Positions 26,363-34,887 of a stretch of DNA of 64,000 nucleotides are shown piece by piece. The notes under the pieces are model-generated. The model saw only the letters and a list, made by a program, of their open reading frames with translations. It did no database searches and was not told the origin of the DNA. The DNA is from Actinopolymorpha pittospori (lineage in GTDB: Bacteria; Actinomycetota; Actinomycetes; Propionibacteriales; Actinopolymorphaceae), in the NCBI RefSeq assembly GCF_014873875.1, contig NZ_JADBEM010000001.1, positions 1,922,001 through 1,986,000 of the forward strand, in the 5' to 3' direction. Position 1 is the first letter of the stretch. Every line of letters begins with the position of its first letter. A program made the translations under genes and the position numbers.

Positions 26363-28150
26363 TCAGGCGAGCGCGCGACGCTCCTCGCGCCGGGCACGTG
26401 CCAACGCCGGGTCGAGCACCGGCACCGCGGCGAGCAGGTCCCGCGTGTAGGGATGCCGCGGGTCCTCGTAGAGCACGTCGGCGTCGGCGAGTTCGACGAC
26501 CTGGCCGCGCTGCATGACGGCGACCCGGTCACTGACCTGCCGGACGACCGCGAGGTCGTGGCTCACGAACACCACCGCGAACCCGAACTCCGTCCGCAGT
26601 TCGTCGATCAACTCCAGCACCTGCGCCTGGGTCGTCACGTCCAGGGCCGACACCGGTTCGTCGCAGACGAGCACGGCGGGACGCGTCGCGAGGGCGCGGG
26701 CGAGCCCGATCCGTTGCCGCTGACCCCCGGAGAACTCGTGCGGGTAGGCGTTGGCGCGCTCCGCGTGCAGCCCGACCCGTACGAGCAGGTCCCGCACCGT
26801 CGTACGGCACTCGGCCGCTCCCGCCCCACGCACCCGCAGCGGCTCGGCGATGCTGTCCCCGACGCTCCGGCGGGGATTGAGGGAGGACGCCGGGTCCTGG
26901 AAGACCATCGCGATCTCGCGGCGATGCTCGCGCAGCCGCCGACCGGACAGCCTCGCCAGGTCCGTGCCGTTCAGCAGCACGCTCCCCGAGGTGGGCCGCA
27001 GCAGGCCGACCATCATCCGCGACAGGGTCGTCTTCCCACTGCCGCTCTCGCCCACCACACCGAGGACCTCACCCCGGTACAGCTCGAGGCTGACCCCGTC
27101 GACCGCCCGGACGACATGCTGGCGCCGGGTCGCCCCGCGCGCCTCGAAGTGCCGGTGCAGGTCGCGCAGGGACATCACGACGTCCTTCGCCGCACCTGTC
27201 CCGTCCGCACCTGCCCCGTCCGCACCCGTCCCGTCCGCACCTGTCCCGCCCGCCTCGCGGGTCGACGCCTCCGACGTAGGACGGTTCGCGACCCGTACCG
27301 GCGCGACGTCCACCCGAGGGACGGCGGCCAGCAGCCGCCGGGTGTAGTCGGCCGTGGGTGCGCCGAGAACCTCCGCGACCGCGCCACGCTCGACCTCCCG
27401 GCCGGCGCTCATCACCAGAACCTCGTCGACGCTGCCCGCGACCACACCGAGGTCGTGGGTGACGAGAATCAACGCCATCCCGGTCGTCGCCCGGATCTCC
27501 GCGAGCAGGTCGAGGATCTGCGCCTGCACGGTGACGTCGAGGGCGGTGGTCGGCTCGTCGGCGACCAGCAGCCGAGGCTCGCAGGACAACGCCATCGCGA
27601 TCAGCGCCCGCTGGCGCATGCCGCCGGACAGTTCGTGCGGGTAGGCGTCCACGCGGCGCTTCGGGTCGGGAATGTGGACCTGGTTCAGGACGTCGAGGGC
27701 ACGCTCGCGCGCCGCCCGCCGGTTGGCGCCCGTGTGCAGCCGGTAGATCTCACTGATCTGGTCACCGACCCGGTAGTACGGGTCGAGGGCGGAGAGCGGG
27801 TCCTGGAAGATCATCGCGGCCTGTGCGCCGCGCATCTTGCGGAGGGCGTCGTTCCGCGCGGTCAGCACGGGCACGCCGGTGACGTCGACCTCGCCGGACA
27901 CCTGCGCGCCGATGTCGTGGTGCAGCCCGAGCAGGGTCAGCGCCGTCACGGTCTTCCCCGAGCCGGACTCACCGACCAGACCCAGCCCGCCACCGGGCGC
28001 GAGGTCGAAGGACAGGCCGTCGACCGCGTGGGTCGTCCGCGTCCCTTCGGAGAACGTGATGCGCAGGTCGCGGACGGACACGACGGACGCGTCGCCGCCC
28101 ATGGCGTTCCCACCGGCGGTGCCCGTGACGCCGCTCGTACCGCCGTTCAT
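26363..28150 (-). CDS. fused OppD-OppF oligopeptide ABC transporter ATPase
   Basis: One polypeptide of 595 aa with two complete ABC domains. Domain 1 has GLVGESGSGKTVTA (Walker A), LSGGMRQR (signature) and LLVADEPTTALDV (Walker B). Domain 2 has GVVGESGSGKTTLS, FSGGQRQR and VLVCDEPVSALDV. Both carry the opp-specific Arg/Pro-rich C-terminal segments (YTRRLLAAVP and YTRDLLAAVPVL). In many bacteria these are two genes; here a Gly/Thr/Ala/Asp repeat linker encoded by a 15-bp minisatellite joins them. The ATG at 28150 overlaps the stop of the OppB-like gene. The open frame continues upstream but that part is not protein-like. Confidence 0.93.
   Translation of the reverse strand: MNGGTSGVTGTAGGNAMGGDASVVSVRDLRITFSEGTRTTHAVDGLSFDLAPGGGLGLVGESGSGKTVTALTLLGLHHDIGAQVSGEVDVTGVPVLTARNDALRKMRGAQAAMIFQDPLSALDPYYRVGDQISEIYRLHTGANRRAARERALDVLNQVHIPDPKRRVDAYPHELSGGMRQRALIAMALSCEPRLLVADEPTTALDVTVQAQILDLLAEIRATTGMALILVTHDLGVVAGSVDEVLVMSAGREVERGAVAEVLGAPTADYTRRLLAAVPRVDVAPVRVANRPTSEASTREAGGTGADGTGADGAGADGTGAAKDVVMSLRDLHRHFEARGATRRQHVVRAVDGVSLELYRGEVLGVVGESGSGKTTLSRMMVGLLRPTSGSVLLNGTDLARLSGRRLREHRREIAMVFQDPASSLNPRRSVGDSIAEPLRVRGAGAAECRTTVRDLLVRVGLHAERANAYPHEFSGGQRQRIGLARALATRPAVLVCDEPVSALDVTTQAQVLELIDELRTEFGFAVVFVSHDLAVVRQVSDRVAVMQRGQVVELADADVLYEDPRHPYTRDLLAAVPVLDPALARARREERRALA
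27193..27252. repeat. 15-bp minisatellite (4 copies) in the OppD-OppF linker
   Basis: Units of 15 bases starting at 27193, 27208, 27223 and 27238 follow CACCTGTCCCGTCCG with one or two changes each. On the coding strand they give a linker of GADGT/GADGA-type pentapeptides between the two ABC domains. Copy number is a likely site of strain-to-strain length change that would keep the reading frame. Confidence 0.85.
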
Positions 28151-29169
28151 GCCGTCCCCCGGATCCGCCTGCGGCCACTGTCGAGAACCTTCACCCGTGG
28201 GTCGGCCACGGCGTAGAGCAGGTCGGCCACCGCGTTGGCCACCACGATGAAGAAGCCGGACAACAGGGTCAGCCCGACCACCACCGGTAGGTCGACGACC
28301 CGCACCGAGTCGACGAGCAGCAGCCCGAGACCGGGTAGCCCGAACACGCTCTCGGTGATGGCCGCACCGCCGAGCAGTGCGCCGAGGTCGAGCGCGACCA
28401 GCGTCACCAGCGGGGTGAGGGCGCTGCGCAGTGCGTGCCGGCTCACGATGGCGCGTTCGGACAGGCCGTAGGCACGACCGGTACGGATGTGGTCCTCGGC
28501 CATCGTCTCGAGGATCGCCGTCCGGGTGATCCGGGTGTAGACCGCCGCCTGCACGATCGCGAGCGTGATCCAGGGAAGGATCAGGTTGGTCGCCCAGCCG
28601 GCCGGGTCCTCCAGCAGCGGGATGTAGGACGGGAACGGCAGCCAGCGCAGGTAGGCGCAGACCAGCATGAGCAGCAGGATGCCGACGAGGAAGGTCGGTG
28701 CCGACATCCCCGCCAAGGTGGTCACGGTGACCACCTTGTCCGCGGCCCGGCCACGTCGCAGCGCGGAGATCACACCCGCGACGACGCCGGCGACGAGCCA
28801 GAGCACCAGGGAACCGAGCGTGAGGGAGAGGGTGACCGGCAGCCGGTCCAGCAGCAGCGACAGCACCGGTTCGTCGGTCTGGAAGGAGTAGCCGAGGCAC
28901 GGCGCGGGGCAGTGGTCGACGGTCGGCCCGGCGCTGAAGTCCTGGCCGACGACGATGCCCTGGAGGAAGTGCCAGTACTGCATCCAGATCGGCTGGTCGA
29001 CGCCCATCTGGTGCTCGATCACCTTCAGGTGGTCCGGCGTACATCCCTTGCCACACGCGAGCAACGCCGGGTTGCCCGGCATGAGGTAGAAGATCGCGTA
29101 GACGACGGCCGACAGGACCAGCAGCACGACGAGGGCGCCGAGCAGTCTGCGCAGCAGATAGGACGTCAC
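28147..29169 (-). CDS. oligopeptide ABC transporter permease (OppB/DppB-like)
   Basis: A permease of 340 aa opening with MTSYLLRRLLGALVVLLVLSAVVYAIFYLMPGNP, the conserved first helix and PGNP motif of OppB/DppB subunits. A large periplasmic loop of about 100 aa contains two Cys-pairs (LLACGKGC, CPAPC), which may form disulfides. The EAA loop lies near RTGRAYGLSERAIVSRHALRSAL. The gene overlaps neighbours on both sides by four bases (29166-29169 and 28147-28150). It pairs with the OppC-like subunit. Confidence 0.93.
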   Translation of the reverse strand: MTSYLLRRLLGALVVLLVLSAVVYAIFYLMPGNPALLACGKGCTPDHLKVIEHQMGVDQPIWMQYWHFLQGIVVGQDFSAGPTVDHCPAPCLGYSFQTDEPVLSLLLDRLPVTLSLTLGSLVLWLVAGVVAGVISALRRGRAADKVVTVTTLAGMSAPTFLVGILLLMLVCAYLRWLPFPSYIPLLEDPAGWATNLILPWITLAIVQAAVYTRITRTAILETMAEDHIRTGRAYGLSERAIVSRHALRSALTPLVTLVALDLGALLGGAAITESVFGLPGLGLLLVDSVRVVDLPVVVGLTLLSGFFIVVANAVADLLYAVADPRVKVLDSGRRRIRGTA

Positions 29170-30143
29170 GTGGCGGACCTTCCCTGGACCCGGGCCTTCG
29201 ACCGCGGGTCGAGCGCCGTCCGCAGGCCGTCACCGACCAGCGTGAACACCAACACGGTGAGGAAAAGCAGCCCGGCCGGGATCAGGATGTAGGCCGGGTC
29301 ACCGCGGAACCACGTCGTCGCGTTGGACAGCATCTGCCCCCAGGACGACGTAGGCGGCCGGACGCCGATGCCGAGGAACGACAGCGCGGCCTCGGCGACG
29401 ACGTTGCCCGGCAGCAGCAGCGCGGCGTAGGTCAGCACGGGTGCCGCGAGACCGGGCAGGATCTCCCGCCGGGCCACCCGGACGGGGTGGGCACCCGCGA
29501 GGCGCGAAGCCGCGACGTAGTCGGACTCGCGCAGGGTCAGTGACTGCCCCCGGACGATCCGGGCGACACCGGCCCAGCCGAGAACGCCCAGGACGACGAC
29601 CAGCAGCACGGGGCGCGGGAACGACGAGGGCACGATGGCGAGCAGCGCGATCGAGAAGACCAGGCCGGGGAACGCGAGGATCAGGTCGATGAACCGTCCG
29701 AGGACGCCGTCGACGACGTACCCGCCGAGTCCGGCGGCGAGCCCGAACACCAGCCCAAGCACGACCTGCAACACGGTCGCGCCGATGGCGACGCCCAGCG
29801 AGACCTGCGCGCCGTAGACGACGCGGGCGAACAGGTCGCGGCCGGTGGTCGGCTCGACGCCGAGCCAGTGGTCGCCGCTGATGCCGCCGAACGCTCCGAT
29901 CGGTGCGCCGCCCCGGGCGGAGTCGATCAGGTTGTCGTGGAAGGAGGTCGGGTCCTGTCCCTCCAGGGCGGCGAGCAGCGGAGCGGCCAGCGCGACCAGG
30001 ATGAGCAGCCCGACGACGACGGCCGCGACCAGCGCCGCCCGGTTGGCGGCGAACCTGCGCAGGACAGCGCGCCGAGCCCCCGCGTCCGGATTTGTGGTGG
30101 AGCCGGACGCGGCGGGCGGGGGTGTGGAGACGGTGGCGCTCAC
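29166..30143 (-). CDS. oligopeptide ABC transporter permease (OppC/DppC-like)
   Basis: A permease of 325 aa with the OppC/DppC N-terminal helix (RFAANRAALVAAVVVGLLILVALAAPLL), a GxDxxGRDLFARV-like segment (GVEPTTGRDLFARVVYGAQVSL) and the EAA loop ESDYVAASRLAGAHPVRVARREILPGL. The start is GTG at 30143, overlapping the TGA stop of the solute-binding protein gene. It forms the translocation path with the OppB-like protein. Confidence 0.93.
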   Translation of the reverse strand: MSATVSTPPPAASGSTTNPDAGARRAVLRRFAANRAALVAAVVVGLLILVALAAPLLAALEGQDPTSFHDNLIDSARGGAPIGAFGGISGDHWLGVEPTTGRDLFARVVYGAQVSLGVAIGATVLQVVLGLVFGLAAGLGGYVVDGVLGRFIDLILAFPGLVFSIALLAIVPSSFPRPVLLVVVLGVLGWAGVARIVRGQSLTLRESDYVAASRLAGAHPVRVARREILPGLAAPVLTYAALLLPGNVVAEAALSFLGIGVRPPTSSWGQMLSNATTWFRGDPAYILIPAGLLFLTVLVFTLVGDGLRTALDPRSKARVQGRSAT

Positions 30144-31867
30144 TTCACCGACAGCATCGAGACGTCGTACACGCCGGTCCAGTCACTGACGAAGGCGTTC
30201 TTGACGTTCTTGCCGTACAGCGCGAGGTCCTTGGTGCTGTAGAGCGGCACTGTCAAGGCTTCCTTGCCGATCTTCGCGTCCAGGGCGCCGTAACGCTTGG
30301 CGGCCTGCTCCGGGTCGGTGATCTTCGCGATCGCGTCGAACTCCGCGTTGATCGCCGGGTCGTCGAGCTGCGCCAGGTTGTAGTTGCCCTGCGGCGGGAT
30401 CTGGCGGCCGTCGAAGATCGGCTGCAGGAACGGGAAACCGGAGGGCCAGTCGGCACCCCAGCCGAACAGCATCATCCCCGGCTCGGTCTTCGGCTGCCCG
30501 GTCACCTCGTAGAACGCGTCGGACTCCCGGCCGTCCGGCTTCACTGTGATGCCGGCCTTCTTGAGGGCGTCCTGGACCGCGGTCGCCACACCCGGACCCA
30601 TACCGTCGTTGGAGTCGGAGGTGTAGGTGAGCGGGATCGTCAGGCCGTTCGGGTGGCCCGCCTGGGCGAGCAGGGCCTTCGCCTTCGTCGGGTTGCCGCC
30701 CTTGCCCGCCGGGAAGTAGTCGTAGGGCTGGTAGCCCATGGACTTCTGGGCCGGCAGGAACGTCGTCGCCGGGTCCGCGAGGGCGGTGCCGCCGACCGCG
30801 TTGATCACCGAGGTGCGGCTCACGGCGTAGGAGATCGCCTGCCGGACCAGCGGGTCGTCGAACGGCTTCACCTTCGGGTTGAACGCGATGTAGTACAGGA
30901 AGGGGAAGTGCCCCTTCGCGACCCGCTTCTCAAGCTCCGGGTCGTTGCCCAGCCGGGCCAGCTCCGCCGGGCCGAGGTCGGTGTCGGTGGTCACCGCGTT
31001 GGCGTCCTTGCCGGCGCTCGTCGACAGGCGCTGGTTGATCACCGCGGCGTCCAGACCGGAGGTCACCTCGATCTGGTCGGGGCAGGCGAGCCGCTCCTTG
31101 TCGGTGGCGCGGTTCCAGTTCTTGTTGCGGGTCAGCACCAGCTTCTTGTTCTTCTGGTACGACTCCACCTGGTAGGGCCCACTGGAGACCGGGTCGTTCT
31201 CGTACTTCGCGCCGGTGTCCTTCTTCTGCGGCACCGGGGAGAACTGCGTCGCGGAGGCGAGGAACGGGAAGTCGCCCTCCGGCTTACGCAGGTGGAACAC
31301 GATCGTCTTGGCGTCGGGGGTCTCGATCGCCTTGATCCCGCCCGGGGCCTTGTAGACGCCGGGGTAGTCCTCGGCGTCCTGCAGCCAGTCACGCAGATAC
31401 GGCGCGCCGCCGGGAAGCTCGGGGGCGAACGAGCGTTCGATGCCGTACTTGATGTCCTTCGACGTGATCGGCGTACCGTCGCTGAACTTCAGGTTGTCCT
31501 TGAGCGTGTAGGTCCAGGTCTGCGCGTTGTCGCTCGCCACGCCGGTGTTGGTGGCGAGGTCCGGGACGACCTTCGCGCCCTCGGCTCCGCCCGCGCGGTT
31601 GCGGGTCGTCAGCGTACGGAACAGCAGGGACGGGATGTTGCCGCCGCCGGAGGTGTAGAGCCGGGCCGGGTCGAGGTGGGTGATGTCCTTCTGGTTCAGG
31701 ACGTAAAGCGTGCCGCCCTGGCAGGAGGCGGCGTCGACCTTGCCGCCCGTCGCCGAGCTGCTGTTGTCATCTCCGCTCGGCCCGCACGCGGCCGCGATCG
31801 AGACGGTGAGGAGGGCGGCGCCGCCGAGGGCCGCGACACGGGTGAGGACGGGTGGGACGTGACGCAT
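30140..31867 (-). CDS. family 5 peptide-binding lipoprotein of the opp operon
   Basis: A solute-binding protein of 575 aa. The lipobox is SIAAAC (Cys28), followed by a Gly/Ser/Asp linker. The SBP_bac_5 fold is indicated by LKDNLKFSDGTPITSKDIKYGIERS, GPYQVESY and the late FDPL/FDDPLVRQAISYAVSR segments. Length and context fit a peptide or peptide-like substrate, but this family also binds nickel-chelates, opines and antibiotics. ATG at 31867 follows GAAGGAATCCCC, a good ribosome-binding site; the frame stays open to 32104 without signal-like sequence. It is first of five functions in four genes. Confidence 0.92.
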   Translation of the reverse strand: MRHVPPVLTRVAALGGAALLTVSIAAACGPSGDDNSSSATGGKVDAASCQGGTLYVLNQKDITHLDPARLYTSGGGNIPSLLFRTLTTRNRAGGAEGAKVVPDLATNTGVASDNAQTWTYTLKDNLKFSDGTPITSKDIKYGIERSFAPELPGGAPYLRDWLQDAEDYPGVYKAPGGIKAIETPDAKTIVFHLRKPEGDFPFLASATQFSPVPQKKDTGAKYENDPVSSGPYQVESYQKNKKLVLTRNKNWNRATDKERLACPDQIEVTSGLDAAVINQRLSTSAGKDANAVTTDTDLGPAELARLGNDPELEKRVAKGHFPFLYYIAFNPKVKPFDDPLVRQAISYAVSRTSVINAVGGTALADPATTFLPAQKSMGYQPYDYFPAGKGGNPTKAKALLAQAGHPNGLTIPLTYTSDSNDGMGPGVATAVQDALKKAGITVKPDGRESDAFYEVTGQPKTEPGMMLFGWGADWPSGFPFLQPIFDGRQIPPQGNYNLAQLDDPAINAEFDAIAKITDPEQAAKRYGALDAKIGKEALTVPLYSTKDLALYGKNVKNAFVSDWTGVYDVSMLSVK

Positions 31868-32410
31868 GGGGATTCCTTCGGGAGCGGCCAGTGACACCGT
31901 CGCTCGACAGTGGGCGGGGTAGCGGTGGCCGGTGGTGTTGCGGGGGGAATCGGATCGCGAGGCCGGCAGAAGCCATGAGGACCCCGGACCCTCCGGGAGG
32001 TCGGAGGCGGGGTCAGCGACACAGGATGTCGGCGACGTCGTGCGCGTGGACGGTGAGCAACGCGACAACATGACGGTGCGCCAGGGCTGCCTCCAGCCGA
32101 GCACCGCCCCCGAATCTCGTCACAGGGCACGACACGAACGCAAAGAGTACGACTGATTGGGTGCTTCGGCAAAAGCAACCAAACGTGAGGTCTGGCGAAC
32201 GATTGGTGACCTGTGAGCACTCCGTGACGGTCGGCACGGTTCGGTCCGACCGGGATCCAGGAAGCTCCGCTGCGCCCGGTGACGACGCCTTCGTGTCGCT
32301 CCGGAAACCCGACCATGAACCATGCCCACAACTCCTGGCGCTAAGCCGCACATTCACGGCTTTCCCGCTTATCGTGACTACAACGAGAAGCCGTCCAGAA
32401 CAGTAGGGTC
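31868..32410. other. 543-bp divergent control region between opp and block B
   Basis: No full-length gene is evident. The region drops in GC around 32150-32250. It must hold the opp promoter on the minus strand and the block B promoter on the plus strand. It contains a possible leader peptide on the minus strand (32013-32123) and the upstream part of duplicated leader copy B (from 32366). A small hairpin GGACCCTCCGGGAGGTC occurs at about 31988-32004. Confidence 0.55.
32013..32123 (-). CDS. possible leader peptide upstream of the opp operon
   Basis: A 36-codon frame (GTG start) ends about 145 bases before the opp lipoprotein gene. Its C-terminal half is HRHVVALLTVHAHDVADILCR, with four His and a Cys as the penultimate residue. 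This resembles, as I recall them, actinobacterial leader peptides of the HVD...LCR type that precede cysteine/sulfur-linked genes and act by attenuation. No clear ribosome-binding site is seen and later TTG starts are possible. The hairpin around 31988-32004 lies just downstream, between it and the opp lipoprotein gene. Confidence 0.28.
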   Translation of the reverse strand: MTRFGGGARLEAALAHRHVVALLTVHAHDVADILCR

Positions 32411-32416
32411 ATGACA
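32366..32416 (+). promoter_or_regulatory. duplicated leader, copy B
   Basis: Second copy of the leader described at 20877. The identical blocks are 32366-32385 and 32397-32416 with an 11-nt spacer. The ATG of the small gene at 32411 lies inside the second block in the same place as in copy A. A shared regulator or shared transcription start is the simplest reading. Confidence 0.65.
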
Positions 32417-32548
32417 CAGCCATCCGAACCGGGCACACTGCTGCCGGTGCCGCGCCCGCGCACCCGCGGCGCGCGGGCCACCGCGATGCTCGGCGGGCAG
32501 CAACGTCGCCGCCGTCAGGTACGAGTCGACGAAGGGATGTCCGCGTGA
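32411..32548 (+). CDS. 45-aa basic protein heading block B
   Basis: A short frame of 45 aa starting MTQPSEPGTLLP and ending in an Arg-rich segment (GGQQRRRRQVRVDEGMSA). Its start lies in duplicated leader copy B and its first residues align with those of the TcpC-like protein (MTEPDEPTTPL). Its TGA overlaps the GTG start of the TrbL-like gene (GTGA at 32545-32548), so it could couple translation of that gene. It may be a functional small protein or a leftover 5' end of a duplicated tcpC-like gene that now acts as a translational leader. Confidence 0.55.
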   Translation: MTQPSEPGTLLPVPRPRTRGARATAMLGGQQRRRRQVRVDEGMSA

Positions 32549-34887
32549 GGCGACTCCCCTGGCATCGTTCGCGCGAACAGCGTTCCCAGGGGCACCGGCC
32601 GCCGGGTCGCCTTTCACTGGGTGGCTTCTCGCCGCGCCGCCGTGCCGTGCGGCCCCGGTCGACGGGCCGGCAGCGCCCCGACCCACTCCTCCTGGCCGTC
32701 CCCGCGGCCGGACCCACGCCGGTGCGGAGGCGGCGTGTCTGGCGGAGCCGGATGATGGTCGCCGGTCGGGTCCTGGTCGCGTTCGGCGTCGTCGCGGTCA
32801 CCCTGCTCGGCGCATCCCTCGCGATGCGCCCGGCGAGCGCCGCTCCCTGGGACTGCCCGTTCGGCAGCGGTGAGATCACCAACGCCGGACCCGAACACGG
32901 TGGGTCCGGCATGACGGCCTGGATCCCCGTCATCGCCAAGGAGGACGTCAACCCCGCGACCGACCCCGACGAGCAGAAGCGGGGCCGGCAGACCAATCCC
33001 TCCGACCACACCCTGCTCGAGGTCGCCGGTCCGCGCGGGCTGCTGTGGTCCTATACACCGAAGGCGATGAAGCCCGAGGTCAAGGATGACCCGAGCAGCT
33101 TCAACACCGACGAACCCGAGGAGAACTTCGAGTCGCAGTGCTCGGTGATGGACGCCTCCGCCACCGGCATCGCGCAGATGCTCTTCTCCTTCGGCGGGTT
33201 CTTCGGTGGTCTGACGATCGGCATGAAGCAGTTGTCGAGCAACGAGGCGCCGTTCGCCACGTTCTACGACGCGCAGCACAACCTGCTCAGCAACCTCAAC
33301 GACAAGATCGGCGTACCCGCGATCGCGGTCGCCGTCGCGGTGACCGGCCTGTGGGTGCTGACCAGGTTCCATCGCCGGGCCGACGCGCGGGAGACCTACG
33401 CCGGGGTGATCAGTTCGGCGCTCATCGTGGTCGTCATCGCGGCGATCCTCACCGGTGACAACTACGTCAAACTCACCGCGGCCGTCGACAAGTACACCTC
33501 GGAGTTCAACTCCGCGGTGATGGACCTCGCGATCATCAACCGGAACCTCGACGGCTCCAGTCCCTGCTACCTGCCCATCGTCGCCACGACACCGGACTCC
33601 GCGGGGGTCGACTCCGCGGGCCTCGCGCCCGCCCCCGAGCCCCGCGATCCCCAGCTGACCTACAACCTCGGCAAGCGGATCTCCTCCTGCATGCTCTACG
33701 AAGTGCTCTTGTTCCAGCCGTGGGTCAACGGCCAGTTCGGAACCGAACGCCAACTGAAGGCCGCCGACCTGAAGGTCGGTGGCCAGGACTACTGTCCCGA
33801 CCACCAGGCGCCGATCTACGAGAGACGGCCGCCGGAGGCCGAGAGCATCGAGTACCGGTGCAGCACGCGGGTCCCCGCGCCCGGGCAGGACAACGCGGAG
33901 ATCAACCTCGCCGTCCAGCAGGTCGTCGCCCAGGCGCTGTCCAGAAACCAGACCCTCGACGAGGCGGACGGCAAGGACGTCGACACGGGGCAGAACTACT
34001 TCCTGTGGAAGGGCGTGCAGTACAAGGTCGCCCAGCAGTATCCGCAGAACTACGAGTTCTGGGAGGGCACCCAGCCGACCGGCCGGATGGCCACGGCGAT
34101 CGCGGCGTTGTTCGTCAACCTCATCGCCTTCGTCTTCGTGGGGATCCTCGCCCTGCTGACCATCTTCTGGCACGCCGTCTTCCTGATGGCGTGGATCTTC
34201 ATACCCCTGATCGGGGCGATCGCGGCGTTCCCGCCGGCCCGTCGGATCGTCCGGATGACGGCCGGGGTGATGGTGCAGGCCGTCTTCCTGCGCTGCGTCT
34301 TCGGTCTGGTTCTCGCCATGCTGCTCGCCGTCCTGAACATCCTCCAGGTCGCCGAGGGCGGGATGGTCATCAAGATCTTCCTCATGCTGGTGGCGACCGC
34401 GGCGATCTGGAAGATCCTCACCGCTCTGCGCACCGGCGCGATCGCCCCGCAGGTGGTCCAGGAAGCCACGCAGGTCGGCATCATGCCCTCCGACACCGCC
34501 GCGATGGCGCGCGGACGGCAGGCCGCGGGCAGCGCCTACCGGATGCAGCGCAACGTCCGCGCGGGTGCGCGGGCCGGCGCCGCCACCGGAGCCGAGTCGG
34601 CGGACCGTGTCGGCTACGAGCGTGGCTCCCGGGAGTGGCGGACCGAGGTACGCCGCGGCCGGATGCAGGGCGCGGTCACGGCGGCGAGATGGACGACGGA
34701 CGCCGGGCGCGAGCGGGTCCAGGCGGTCGACCGGGCGCAGGCGGCGGCCGGCAACAACCCGCGGATCCGCAAGGTCGCGAGGACGAAGGAAGAGAAGGGC
34801 AAGCAGGCCAAGGCGGCGCAGGAGGCACGCCGGCACAACGAGGTTCTCGAGGAACTGCAGAAGCAGACCCCGCCCCGACCAGAATGA
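32545..34887 (+). CDS. TrbL/VirB6-like polytopic membrane protein
   Basis: A protein of 780 aa. An Arg-rich cytoplasmic N terminus (1-70) precedes a signal-like helix ending MRPASAAPWDCPF. Then come three helices (about 210-310), a large extracytoplasmic loop with Cys residues (about 310-515) and four or five helices (IAALFVNLIAFVFVGILALLTIFW, VFLMAWIFIPLIGAIAAF, and on to about 635). The C terminus is a long Ala/Arg/Gln-rich cytoplasmic tail, probably coiled-coil. Polytopic core plus long charged tail is the TrbL/VirB6 layout. GTG at 32545 overlaps the small gene upstream; ATGA at 34884-34887 links it to the NERD gene. Confidence 0.68.
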   Translation: MRRLPWHRSREQRSQGHRPPGRLSLGGFSPRRRAVRPRSTGRQRPDPLLLAVPAAGPTPVRRRRVWRSRMMVAGRVLVAFGVVAVTLLGASLAMRPASAAPWDCPFGSGEITNAGPEHGGSGMTAWIPVIAKEDVNPATDPDEQKRGRQTNPSDHTLLEVAGPRGLLWSYTPKAMKPEVKDDPSSFNTDEPEENFESQCSVMDASATGIAQMLFSFGGFFGGLTIGMKQLSSNEAPFATFYDAQHNLLSNLNDKIGVPAIAVAVAVTGLWVLTRFHRRADARETYAGVISSALIVVVIAAILTGDNYVKLTAAVDKYTSEFNSAVMDLAIINRNLDGSSPCYLPIVATTPDSAGVDSAGLAPAPEPRDPQLTYNLGKRISSCMLYEVLLFQPWVNGQFGTERQLKAADLKVGGQDYCPDHQAPIYERRPPEAESIEYRCSTRVPAPGQDNAEINLAVQQVVAQALSRNQTLDEADGKDVDTGQNYFLWKGVQYKVAQQYPQNYEFWEGTQPTGRMATAIAALFVNLIAFVFVGILALLTIFWHAVFLMAWIFIPLIGAIAAFPPARRIVRMTAGVMVQAVFLRCVFGLVLAMLLAVLNILQVAEGGMVIKIFLMLVATAAIWKILTALRTGAIAPQVVQEATQVGIMPSDTAAMARGRQAAGSAYRMQRNVRAGARAGAATGAESADRVGYERGSREWRTEVRRGRMQGAVTAARWTTDAGRERVQAVDRAQAAAGNNPRIRKVARTKEEKGKQAKAAQEARRHNEVLEELQKQTPPRPE

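Noticed and set aside
30092-31894. 600-codon plus-strand frame over the peptide-binding protein
   Set aside because: It is antisense to a clear SBP_bac_5 protein and has strongly skewed Arg/Val/Leu content.
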